Positions 1 to 7,948 of a stretch of DNA of 16,768 nt are shown piece by piece. Made by a program: the position numbers and the translations under genes. Position 1 is the first letter of the stretch. Each line of letters starts with the position of its first letter. The stretch covers positions 1 through 16,768 of the forward strand of contig WFVK01000229.1 of the NCBI GenBank assembly GCA_015491705.1, in the 5' to 3' direction. The notes under the pieces were generated by a model. That model did not search any database, was not told the DNA's origin, and saw only the letters and a list, made by a program, of their open reading frames with translations. The DNA is from Nitrospirota bacterium (lineage in GTDB: Bacteria; Nitrospirota; Thermodesulfovibrionia; UBA6902).

Positions 1-115
1 CAGTCACTGAAGACTGCCTGAGCCACTGGCCGGAGAGGCCGGGAAGGCGGGCGAGTAGGATGCAATGCCGTGAGGTGTTGCAATGACCTGAGCCGGAAGA
101 CCTGTCCGGGCCGGA
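1..115 (+). promoter_or_regulatory. Cobalamin riboswitch, 3' portion (5' end outside window)
   Basis: This is the downstream part of an adenosylcobalamin-type riboswitch. GCCACTG (22-28) and GGGAAGGC (41-48) are the conserved core blocks. AGCCGGAAGACCTG (91-104) matches the B12 box, whose consensus resembles AGYCAGGAGACCTGCC. Two local stems support a folded RNA: GGCC 28-31 pairs with 37-40, and GCAATGCC 62-69 pairs with GGTGTTGC 74-81 (with G-U pairs) around a GTGA tetraloop. The upstream conserved blocks lie before the window, so the fold cannot be completed. Between the B12 box and the start codon there is no GC stem followed by a T run, so translational control at the first gene's ribosome site is more likely than transcription termination. 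That last point is inference. Confidence 0.88.
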
Positions 116-153
116 TTCTTAAATCAAAAAAATTTCTCGAGGGAGGAAAAGAA
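116..153 (+). promoter_or_regulatory. Leader between riboswitch and btuB, with Shine-Dalgarno GGGAGG
   Basis: This is a short A-rich leader. GGGAGG at 141-146 lies seven bases before ATG 154, a strong ribosome site that fixes the btuB start. The open frame extends upstream through the riboswitch to 70, but those codons are RNA-element sequence and not protein. No promoter is visible; it would lie upstream of the window. Confidence 0.7.
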
Positions 154-2166
154 ATGAAACCAACACGTCTTTTGTATCATGTTTTGCTCACTGTCTGTAT
201 TTTATCCTTTGCCGCTTCTGCATCCGCAGGTGACGGCGCGGCTTCAATGGAAGAAATCGTTGTCACAGGCACCAAGATTGAAAAGAAGATCGAAGACCTG
301 ACCGGTTCCGTGACGGTAATTACCGCTGACGAGATAGAGAAAAACAATTTTACCGACTTCACTGAAGTCCTGAGGTCCGTGCCGGGTGTTGAATTCAAGC
401 AGGCAGGCGGGCCCGGCCAGTTCAACTACCCGAAGCTGAGAGGCTTCAGCCAGGGACATTTCCTGGTTGTTATCAACGGTGTCAAGGTAAATGAAGCAAT
501 GAGCGGCGGCGTCGGCAACCTCCTGGGACAGATCGATCCCGGAATCATCGAAAGAATCGAAATCTTAAGGGGGCCGCAGGCTGCCGTCTACGGTTCAAAC
601 TCTACAGCAGGCGTTATTGTCATTACCACAAAACGGGGCACAAAAAAACCGGAAATAAAGGCCGGCGGTGAAGCAGGCTCTCTGGACTGGAGAAAAGTCT
701 ATGCTTCCGTAAGGGGTTCAAAGGATAAACTGCGTTATTCATTGTACGCGGGGGATACCGACAGCGGCGGGGTGCATGAGTATGAATACTTCAGGGAATT
801 CTCTTCAAATTTAAGCCTGGGTTATAAACTCAGCGATTCGCTTGATATCGACGGTTCCTTTATGTATACGGACTCGGAATTTAACTATGCCGAGCTTCGC
901 GAGTCATACGCTGATGACTCCCCCTCAACGCCATGGTGGGCATTCCAGTTGCCTGACCCACACTCCGTGTCTGCATCGGATTACTATAACGGAAGCATCA
1001 GGATGCGGCATAAAATTACCGACGGGTTAAAACAAACCCTTACACTCGGCTACTATAAGCATAAGAAGAAAGGTCTCGATGAGGATGACGGTTACCTTGG
1101 AAGTGTTATCGCCCCGGTCGATAATTTTACACTCGACTGGGTGAATTATTATAACAAGGGCGATATTGTCCCGGTATACGACAAAGGTGACGGAAAACCC
1201 TATTATTACCGGAATGAAAACTACCTGGCTGATTACAACGTCATATGGGACAGGGAACTGGGACCGGAGACGTTAAACACCTTCCTTCTTGGCGCCGAAT
1301 TCCAGAAACAGAAAGGGAAAAAATGGGGCAAATACGGAGAAATCGAAAAGGCCCTGAATAATTATTCATTCTACCTCAATGACCAGGTTCTTATGCTCAG
1401 CGGTGACCTTGTCCTGTCGTTCGGGGTAAGGAATGACCGTCATGAGGAATTTGGAAACCAGGTTACGGGAAAGGCTGGCATCAGCTACACCTTCCGGTCC
1501 TCCGGAACAACTGTTTACGGGAATTACGGGACGAGTTTCAAGGCGCCCACATTTTTCAACCTGTATGACCCCAAATACGGAAACACGGATCTCGACCCGG
1601 AGAAGGGGAAAACTTACGAGTTGGGTATCAGGCAGTCACTGCTGCAGAAGAGACTCAACCTCGAATCCGCTTACTGGTATACGAAATTAAACGATGCCAT
1701 CGCTTTCGTCTACGGGATCAATCCCGACCCCTCGATCACCGGCATGTATGATAACCGGGATGCGGCAAGATCACAGGGGGTTGAAGCATCTCTGTCTTTC
1801 AAACTGACCGATTCTCTGACATTCAGCGGGAACTATACCTATACCGACGCAAAATCCGAGAAAGACGGCGAGACTTTCAGGACGGTGCAGATCGCCAGGA
1901 ACAAGTTCAATCTTGATCTTGCATATGACATCGACAATCTGCATCTCGATATCCACGGGTATTACTCAGGCCCGCGGCTCAGGTGGAAGGGTGACAGGGA
2001 GATGGGTTCTTACTTCAGGACGGACGTGTCTGCGAGGGCGGATATTACCGGAAACTGGACTGTCTATGCAAGGGCCGAGAACATTTTCAATGAAAATATC
2101 GTGGAAGGGCTCGGGTATGAACAACCCGGGGTCTATGCCGTTGCCGGCCTGGAGTGGAAGTTTTAA
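154..2166 (+). CDS. btuB: TonB-dependent outer-membrane receptor, BtuB-type corrinoid receptor
   Basis: This 670-residue outer-membrane barrel should import a large substrate using TonB energy. A signal peptide occupies residues 1-25 (KxxR n-region, hydrophobic core, ASA-G cleavage). The TonB box EEIVVTGT is at 33-40. A plug domain follows with VPGVEF, LRGF, the ERIEILRGPQAAVYGSNS segment and VIVITTK. The remainder is alternating aromatic/polar beta strands, and the chain ends in Trp-Lys-Phe, a usual barrel terminus. The substrate is inferred from the cobalamin riboswitch directly upstream and from the cobN and cbiZ genes in the same operon; the plug alone cannot separate a corrinoid receptor from a heme or siderophore receptor. 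The next gene starts one base after this stop, so the two are probably translated together. Confidence 0.87.
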   Translation: MKPTRLLYHVLLTVCILSFAASASAGDGAASMEEIVVTGTKIEKKIEDLTGSVTVITADEIEKNNFTDFTEVLRSVPGVEFKQAGGPGQFNYPKLRGFSQGHFLVVINGVKVNEAMSGGVGNLLGQIDPGIIERIEILRGPQAAVYGSNSTAGVIVITTKRGTKKPEIKAGGEAGSLDWRKVYASVRGSKDKLRYSLYAGDTDSGGVHEYEYFREFSSNLSLGYKLSDSLDIDGSFMYTDSEFNYAELRESYADDSPSTPWWAFQLPDPHSVSASDYYNGSIRMRHKITDGLKQTLTLGYYKHKKKGLDEDDGYLGSVIAPVDNFTLDWVNYYNKGDIVPVYDKGDGKPYYYRNENYLADYNVIWDRELGPETLNTFLLGAEFQKQKGKKWGKYGEIEKALNNYSFYLNDQVLMLSGDLVLSFGVRNDRHEEFGNQVTGKAGISYTFRSSGTTVYGNYGTSFKAPTFFNLYDPKYGNTDLDPEKGKTYELGIRQSLLQKRLNLESAYWYTKLNDAIAFVYGINPDPSITGMYDNRDAARSQGVEASLSFKLTDSLTFSGNYTYTDAKSEKDGETFRTVQIARNKFNLDLAYDIDNLHLDIHGYYSGPRLRWKGDREMGSYFRTDVSARADITGNWTVYARAENIFNENIVEGLGYEQPGVYAVAGLEWKF

Positions 2167-2167
2167 C

Positions 2168-3850
2168 GTGATACTCTTTGAAAACATCTCTTTCAAATAT
2201 GCCGGGCGTACCGGGAGGTCTGTGCACGCTGTCTCCTTTTCCGTGCCGGAGGGGCAGTGCGTGCTCGTCACAGGCCGGACAGGCTGCGGCAAGAGCACGC
2301 TGCTTAAGATGCTCGGCGGCATAATCCCTCATGAGAGCGCAGGCAGGATGGAGGGCAGGGTGACCGTCAACGGTATGGACACACGCCGCTCTTCCCTGCC
2401 CCTGATTGCACAGTCTGTGGGGATGGTCTTCCAGAGCCCGGATGACCAGTTGTTTTGCACCACAGTGAGGGACGAACTCTCATTCGGCCCTGAAAACCTG
2501 GGCCTCCCGCATGAAGAGATTGATAAAAGGGTGAGGGAGGCGCTTTCACTGGTCGGGCTTGAGGGGTTTGAGGACAGGCGGATACAGAGGCTTTCAGGGG
2601 GCCAGAAACAGCGCATTGCCATAGCCTCACAGCTTGCAATGAAACCCGTTGTCATGGCCCTTGACGAACCTGTCAGCCAGCTCGACCCGGCGGGCACGCA
2701 GGAAATAGTAAGGTGCCTCCGCGGCCTTAAGCGGAAAGGCATCACCATTGTCATGGTGGAACACAGGATTGACGATGTAATCGGCATTGCCGACCGCATC
2801 ATGGTAATGGACTCCGGTAGGATCGTGCTTGATACAGACAGGACAGAACTTTCCCGCCATGTGGAGACTTTTAAAAACCTCGGTCTCAGGGTCCCTGATG
2901 CCCTGCGGATTGCAGCCGCGGTCTCTCCTTCACCGCCGGACGACTGGATGCAGGATGTGACGGACGAGGTCATGAAACGGCGGCCTTTTTCAAACGGCCT
3001 GCGTGCCTGCAGTGAGGGGAGTAGCGCCGGCACCGCCAAACGGAAAAGGATAGTCAGCCTGAGGGATGTCTCCTTCTCCTATCACGGCGCAGGGCGGCCC
3101 GCTCTCAGGGGGGTCTCCCTTGATATTTACCGGGACGACATAATCGCGGTTTTAGGGCGGAACGGATCGGGCAAGTCCACCCTCCTGAGTATCCTGTCGG
3201 GGCTGAACCGCCCTGATACAGGGAGTATGGGCATGAGCGGACTCTCGTGTGCGGGCGGGCGGCGGCGCAACGGCAACGGCAATGTGGGGATGGTCTTTCA
3301 GAATCCCGACCTCCAGTTATTTGAAGACAGTGTGCTGGCCGAGTCGGAATTCGGACGGAAGAATCACTGTATTCACCCTGATTCCTGCAAGGAACAGAAC
3401 AGGAGGCTCCTGCGCCTGCTGGGGCTTGAAGGGCTGGAGCATGTGCCCCCTCATGCGCTCTCAAAGGGACAGCGCCTGAGGGTGGCGACAGGGGCGGTGC
3501 TTGCCATGAGACCCGGGCTTCTCATCCTTGATGAGCCGACAACAGGTCAGAACGAGGAAAATATCCGCAACCTGATCTGCACGATCCGGGGAGAGAGCAG
3601 CATAGAGGCGGTTGTCTTCTGCACGCACGATATTGACACGGCAGCGGCTTTCGCGGGGAGGGTGCTGCTCATGAAAGAGGGAAGGATCATTGCAGACGGC
3701 CCGGTCAGGGAGGTGCTCGGCAGTGAAAGGCTTCTTGAAGAGGCGGGTCTCCTGCCTCCCCTGCCCCTGATACTTTCCAGAAAGGCGGGGATTGATCCGC
3801 CTGTGCTCACGGTCGGCGAATTTTTAGGAGTGGTAAATGGAACCGTCTGA
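2168..3850 (+). CDS. ecfA: Fused double ABC ATPase of an ECF-type transporter (EcfA-EcfA')
   Basis: This cytoplasmic energy subunit of 560 residues carries two ABC domains in one chain. Domain 1 has Walker A GRTGCGKST (36-44), Q-loop FQSPDDQ (88-94), signature LSGGQ (142-146), Walker B LDE (165-167) and H-loop His199. Domain 2 has Walker A GRNGSGKST (330-338), FQNPDLQ, a looser signature LSKGQ (431-435), Walker B LDE (D455, E456) and a His in CTHD. The FQxPDxQ loops are typical of ECF/CbiO ATPases. The D-loop of domain 2 reads TGQN where many fused homologues have TGQD, so the two sites may be unequal. GTG 2168 was chosen because it starts at the conserved first strand and sits one base after btuB; GGAG at 2151-2154 is a distant ribosome site. 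The partners EcfT and the S domain are encoded 10 kb downstream in the same operon. Confidence 0.88.
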   Translation: MILFENISFKYAGRTGRSVHAVSFSVPEGQCVLVTGRTGCGKSTLLKMLGGIIPHESAGRMEGRVTVNGMDTRRSSLPLIAQSVGMVFQSPDDQLFCTTVRDELSFGPENLGLPHEEIDKRVREALSLVGLEGFEDRRIQRLSGGQKQRIAIASQLAMKPVVMALDEPVSQLDPAGTQEIVRCLRGLKRKGITIVMVEHRIDDVIGIADRIMVMDSGRIVLDTDRTELSRHVETFKNLGLRVPDALRIAAAVSPSPPDDWMQDVTDEVMKRRPFSNGLRACSEGSSAGTAKRKRIVSLRDVSFSYHGAGRPALRGVSLDIYRDDIIAVLGRNGSGKSTLLSILSGLNRPDTGSMGMSGLSCAGGRRRNGNGNVGMVFQNPDLQLFEDSVLAESEFGRKNHCIHPDSCKEQNRRLLRLLGLEGLEHVPPHALSKGQRLRVATGAVLAMRPGLLILDEPTTGQNEENIRNLICTIRGESSIEAVVFCTHDIDTAAAFAGRVLLMKEGRIIADGPVREVLGSERLLEEAGLLPPLPLILSRKAGIDPPVLTVGEFLGVVNGTV

Positions 3851-5894
3851 AAACAGGCTGCCGGAAGAGGCTCTTCCCTACCCGTTTTCTGCAATAGTAG
3901 GGCAGGAAGAGATGAAGCTCGCCCTCGTCCTGAACGCAATAGAGCCCCGTATCGGCGGTGTGCTTCTCAGGGGTGAAAAAGGCACTGCCAAATCAACGGC
4001 GGTCAGGGCGCTGAGGAGGCTTTTGCCCGGGATAAAGGCAGTGGCTGGATGTCCTTACTCATGTGACCCTGACGACCATGCCCGGTTGTGTCCGGCATGT
4101 GCGGAGATGATCGGCTCCGGCAGGCATCCCCGTACTGCATACATAAGAATTCCTTTTGTCAATCTCCCGTTGAATGCAACAGAGGAGATGGTCACCGGGG
4201 GCATGGATATGGAGTTTGCTCTCAGCACGGGCCGGAGACGGTTTCAGCCGGGACTCCTTGCCAGGGCAAACAGGGGAATCCTCTACATCGACGAGGTCAA
4301 CCTGATGGATGACCATATAGTGGATATTATACTTGATGCGGCATCCGGCGGGACCAATGTAGCAGAAAGGGAAGGCATTTCCCGCCGTCATCCATCCTGC
4401 TTTATACTCACAGGCACCATGAACCCGGAAGAAGGGGATCTCCGCCCCCAGTTGCTCGACCGCTTCGGACTCTGCGTGGAGGTCACGGGTGAGAAGGATA
4501 TAGAGAGGCGGGTCGGGCTTATGGAGATGAGAGAGCTTTATGACGGTAATCCGGCCGGGTTTCTTCCTGTTTACCTCAGGAAAGACAGGGAGGTCTCGGC
4601 ACGGATAATCAGGGCGCGCCGGGCAATCCGTGAAGTGGTGTTCCCCGGCCGCCTGTCGGGCCTTGTCTCAGAGCTCTGCCTGCAGAACAACGTGGCGGGA
4701 CACCGGGCTGACATTGTTATCAGATACGCAGCCACCGCGCTTGCAGCATTTGAATGCCGCACAGAGGTAACGGCCCGCGACATAACCAGGGTGGCGGGTA
4801 TGGCGCTCGCGCACCGCAGGAGGGATGCCCTTCCACCGCCTCCGGCAGCCGGCAATCCTGAGGTGAAAGAAAATGATACCGGGAACAAAAAGGACAGCGG
4901 CGGCAGGGAAGAAGATAATGCGGGCAACCGGCCTGGAAACAGCGGCACGGATCAAAAGGATAAACCGGACAATATGGCGGAGGAGTTTCCTGCAGCCCTG
5001 CACGGTACCGGAAAACCTGCGGAGACAGCCGGGGACCCCGAGCCTTCTGAAGAGGTGTTTGAGCCGGCCGGCACATTCAAGGTACGCGGATTCAGGCAGG
5101 TGAAGGACCGCCTTCTCCGCCGCGGCCCGGGCAGGCGCTCCAGGACAAGGACAGCACAGAAGACAGGCAGGTATATAAAGAGTATACACAGCAGCAGGTA
5201 CCCTGAGATAGCGCTTGATGCCACCATCAGGGCCGCGGCGCCCTACCAGCGCCACAGAAAAAAAGAGGACGGTATGGCGGTCAGCATCCGCAGTGATGAA
5301 ATCCGGAGAAAGGTGAGGGAAAAGCGGATAGGAAGTTTCCTGCTCTTTTTGGTTGATGCCAGCGGCTCAATGGGGGTAAAGGCACGGATGGCGGCCACAA
5401 AGGGGGCAATACTCTCCCTGCTCATGGACGCCTACCAGAAGAGGGACAGGGTCGCGATGGTGACGTTCAGGCGTAAAGAGGCTGTTGTCAGTCTTCCGCC
5501 CACTTCCTCTGTTGAGCTTGCCGCAAGGTATCTGAGGGAGATGCCGGTGGGAGGCCGCACCCCCCTGGCGGACGGGCTTCTCAGGGGTTTCAAGCTGCTG
5601 AAGGCGCATCTCCTGAAGGAACCATCCGCCCGTCCGGTGGCAATAATCGTTACGGACGGAAGGGCGAACGTCTCCGCGGGCAGCGGCATTGCACCGCGTG
5701 ATGAGGCGCTCGTTATCGCTGAAAGAATGGCGCATGAGGAAAGGATAAAGTTTGTGGTGGTGGACACGGAAGAGCCGGGGATAATAAAGTTCGGATTTGC
5801 AGCAGGGCTTGCCGCTGCACTGGAGGCGGAATACTTCCGCACCGAAGACCTGCGGGCAGGCGACCTTGTGGATATAGTGAGGAGGAGATTATAA
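3837..5894 (+). CDS. chlD: ChlD/BchD-like chelatase subunit: AAA+ domain, acidic linker, VWA domain
   Basis: This 685-residue AAA+/VWA protein is predicted to power metal insertion by the CobN subunit. It resembles the putative cobaltochelatase subunit family found in genomes that have cobN but no cobS/cobT. The AAA+ domain spans about 12-330, with Walker [10 protein letters not shown] (46-54), four cysteines C72, C76, C85 and C88 spaced like a zinc site, Walker B with D152 and E153, and the [19 protein letters not shown] segment. A low-complexity Glu/Lys/Asn/Gly linker covers about 335-415. The VWA domain has a MIDAS: D507-x-S509-x-S511, T575 and D607. ATG 3837 follows TAGGAG (3825-3830) and overlaps the ATPase gene by 14 bases. 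It is paralogous to the next gene over the AAA+ part. A magnesium chelatase role cannot be excluded from this gene alone, but no bchH or other chlorophyll gene is seen. Confidence 0.86.
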   Translation: MEPSENRLPEEALPYPFSAIVGQEEMKLALVLNAIEPRIGGVLLRGEKGTAKSTAVRALRRLLPGIKAVAGCPYSCDPDDHARLCPACAEMIGSGRHPRTAYIRIPFVNLPLNATEEMVTGGMDMEFALSTGRRRFQPGLLARANRGILYIDEVNLMDDHIVDIILDAASGGTNVAEREGISRRHPSCFILTGTMNPEEGDLRPQLLDRFGLCVEVTGEKDIERRVGLMEMRELYDGNPAGFLPVYLRKDREVSARIIRARRAIREVVFPGRLSGLVSELCLQNNVAGHRADIVIRYAATALAAFECRTEVTARDITRVAGMALAHRRRDALPPPPAAGNPEVKENDTGNKKDSGGREEDNAGNRPGNSGTDQKDKPDNMAEEFPAALHGTGKPAETAGDPEPSEEVFEPAGTFKVRGFRQVKDRLLRRGPGRRSRTRTAQKTGRYIKSIHSSRYPEIALDATIRAAAPYQRHRKKEDGMAVSIRSDEIRRKVREKRIGSFLLFLVDASGSMGVKARMAATKGAILSLLMDAYQKRDRVAMVTFRRKEAVVSLPPTSSVELAARYLREMPVGGRTPLADGLLRGFKLLKAHLLKEPSARPVAIIVTDGRANVSAGSGIAPRDEALVIAERMAHEERIKFVVVDTEEPGIIKFGFAAGLAAALEAEYFRTEDLRAGDLVDIVRRRL

Positions 5895-6929
5895 ATGGAG
5901 GGAAGAGCTGTCTATCCGTTTTCAGCAATAGTCGGACAGGAAAAGATGAAGCTTGCGCTCATTCTGAATATCATTGATCCCCGTATATCGGGTGTGCTCA
6001 TACGTGGTGAAAAGGGCACCGCAAAGTCAACGGCGGTCAGGGCCCTGGCGGACATACTGCCAGTGATTGAAGTGGTGAACGGCTGCCCGTTTCAGCTATT
6101 GCCGGGCGACGGTCCGGGAGTGTGCCGGCACTGCGCCAACAGGGAGTGCAGTGAACGGGTTGCAGCAGGGAAGCCCCCCGAGGTTATAAGGCGGAAGGTC
6201 AGGGTGGTGGGGCTGCCCGTGGGGGCCACGGAAGACCGTGTGGTAGGCACAATGGACCTGGAACATGCACTGAAAAAGGGAGAGAAACGGTTTGAACCGG
6301 GCATCCTTGCGGCAGCACACAGGGGGATTCTCTATGTGGACGAGATCAATCTTTTAGATGACCATGTGGTGGACGTACTGCTTGACTCTGCCGCCATGGG
6401 TGTAAATACAGTGGAGCGTGAGGGTGTTTCTTTCTCCCATCCCGCCCGTTTTACGCTGGTGGGGACAATGAACCCCGAGGAGGGTGAACTCAGGCCACAG
6501 CTCCTTGACAGGTTCGGCCTGTGCGTTGGTATTGAAGGTATCCGGAGCAGTTCCGAGAGGGTGGAGGTGATGGAGAGGCGAATCGCCTTTGAAGACGACC
6601 CTGAAGGCTTCTGCCTGAAATGGGAAGAGGAGTCCCGCAGGACAACAGACCGTATCGGGCAGGCAGTAAGCCTGTGTCCACGCGTGAAGGCCGCAAGGGA
6701 GAGGCTGTTCAGCATAGCAAACCGCTGCGTGGAGGCAGGCGTTGACGGCCACAGGGCGGATGTTATCACACTGAAGACCGCGAGGGCACTTGCCGCATGG
6801 AACGGACGGAGCGAGGTGACGGAGGAGGACATAGATATTGCAGCGCAACTCGCCCTGCCGCACCGGATGAGGCGCCTGCCTTTTGAGGAGATAGGGAAAC
6901 CGGAGAAGCGCATCAGGGGGGGACTCTGA
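5895..6929 (+). CDS. chlI: ChlI/BchI-like AAA+ chelatase subunit
   Basis: This 344-residue AAA+ ATPase probably forms the motor ring with the preceding ChlD-like protein and acts on CobN. Walker [10 protein letters not shown] is at 38-46 and Walker B has D149 and E150 ([10 protein letters not shown]). [19 protein letters not shown] is present, followed by the helical C-terminal ChlI lid (GVDGHRADV). It carries cysteines C64, C77, C80 and C85 in the same insert as the paralogue but spaced differently. The start ATG directly follows the previous stop, and AGGAGGAG at 5880-5887 is its ribosome site. Protein and DNA similarity to the first 1 kb of the upstream gene are both high around the P-loop, indicating tandem duplication or gene conversion. 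Length is normal for the family. It ends by overlapping the next start by one base (TGATG). Confidence 0.88.
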   Translation: MEGRAVYPFSAIVGQEKMKLALILNIIDPRISGVLIRGEKGTAKSTAVRALADILPVIEVVNGCPFQLLPGDGPGVCRHCANRECSERVAAGKPPEVIRRKVRVVGLPVGATEDRVVGTMDLEHALKKGEKRFEPGILAAAHRGILYVDEINLLDDHVVDVLLDSAAMGVNTVEREGVSFSHPARFTLVGTMNPEEGELRPQLLDRFGLCVGIEGIRSSSERVEVMERRIAFEDDPEGFCLKWEEESRRTTDRIGQAVSLCPRVKAARERLFSIANRCVEAGVDGHRADVITLKTARALAAWNGRSEVTEEDIDIAAQLALPHRMRRLPFEEIGKPEKRIRGGL

Positions 6930-7948
6930 TGGCCGTCATGAACACCGCATTCCTTGTACTCATGCTTACCGGCAGGTGCAACCTGCGCTGCCGCTACTGC
7001 TATGTTGATGCAGGCGCTGACGGCATAGACATGTCCGGGGAAACCGCATTCAGGGCCATCGACCTGTTTGTGCCTGACACCGGCGCCGTAACTGTCGAAC
7101 TGTCAGGCGGGGAACCGCTGCTCCGCTTCGACCTGATAAGGAAAATCGTTGAATATGCCGGCGCTGTCAATCCCGGCGTCCGTTTTGCCATACAGACAAA
7201 CGGCACACTCCTTGATCCGGCCAAACTGCGGTATCTCTGGACACAGCGCATAGGAACAGGGCTCAGCATGGACGGAATCCCGGATGTAAACGAGAGTCTG
7301 CGCGGGGGTTCTGCCGGTGTACTCAGGGCGCTCAGGCTTATGGAAGAGTCGGGGACCGGGGTTAATATCACCGTGGTATTGACAAGGGAAAATATCGGGA
7401 AGCTGCCGCAATTTCTCCTTTTTTGCGCGGGGTTTTCCTGTGTGAGGGTGATAAACCTCGACATCCTGCGCCCGCTGGGCCGTGCCGTAAACAGCGGGCT
7501 TGTACCTGAAAAGGGTCAGATTACAGACATGGTTGACGGTATGTTCGCAATACTTTCATTTATTAATGAGAGGCGTTTCCCGCCGCTGAAGATAAGGGAG
7601 ATTGCACAGGCAAAGAGGCGAAGGAATGACAAGGAGATAAAACCCTATTGCCATGGAGCCGCAGGAGATGCAGTTGCGGTAACCCCTGACGGCAGGCTGT
7701 TTCCATGTGCCTCACTCATGGATATGGATCAATACCAGGCAGGAACCGTATGGTCCCCTGATCTTTCACGGCTTCAGGGGCTGGTACAGACACCTCTATA
7801 TCCTGAAAAATGCATGAGCTGTGAGCTGAGACCGGTCTGCCGCGGCGGGTGCCCCTCCCGCAGGGTTTCTATCGCAGGGGACATAAAAGATATCTGTGAT
7901 GTTGAATGCCATATGCGGAAAGAGATATGGAGGAGGATCGCGGAATGA
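6929..7948 (+). CDS. Radical SAM protein with SPASM-type C-terminal iron-sulfur domain
   Basis: This 339-residue radical SAM enzyme would generate a 5'-deoxyadenosyl radical; its substrate is unknown. The SAM-cluster motif C17-x3-C21-x2-C24 lies in GRCNLRCRYCYVD, and SGGEPLLR is the GGE motif. The C-terminal region has a SPASM arrangement with C241, C260 (after VTPDGRLFP), C295, C298, C304, C308 (GGC), C323 and C327, enough for two auxiliary 4Fe-4S clusters. Such proteins often modify peptides, but no candidate precursor peptide is visible next to it. It sits between chlI and cobN with a one-base overlap upstream and a four-base ATGA overlap downstream, so a role linked to the tetrapyrrole or the chelatase is a reasonable inference. 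No specific function is assigned. Confidence 0.85.
   Translation: MAVMNTAFLVLMLTGRCNLRCRYCYVDAGADGIDMSGETAFRAIDLFVPDTGAVTVELSGGEPLLRFDLIRKIVEYAGAVNPGVRFAIQTNGTLLDPAKLRYLWTQRIGTGLSMDGIPDVNESLRGGSAGVLRALRLMEESGTGVNITVVLTRENIGKLPQFLLFCAGFSCVRVINLDILRPLGRAVNSGLVPEKGQITDMVDGMFAILSFINERRFPPLKIREIAQAKRRRNDKEIKPYCHGAAGDAVAVTPDGRLFPCASLMDMDQYQAGTVWSPDLSRLQGLVQTPLYPEKCMSCELRPVCRGGCPSRRVSIAGDIKDICDVECHMRKEIWRRIAE

Noticed and set aside
70..153. N-terminal extension of the receptor frame up to 70
   Set aside because: The codons run through the riboswitch; ATG 154 has a strong ribosome site and begins a normal signal peptide.
1913..2167. ATPase start upstream, inside btuB
   Set aside because: The stretch is the btuB coding region in another frame; similarity to ABC domains begins just after GTG 2168.
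2329..3039. Long minus-strand frames opposite the ATPase and chelatase genes
   Set aside because: They mirror GC-rich coding strands, show low-complexity Ser/Arg/Pro composition, have no family motifs, and lie wholly opposite well-supported genes.
4880..4920. Programmed -1 frameshift in the chlD linker that would release a ChlI-like product
   Set aside because: The run C AAA AAG is followed by a -1 stop at 4916-4918, and frameshifting in chlD genes is known, but the heptamer lacks a proper P-site match and a separate chlI gene already follows.
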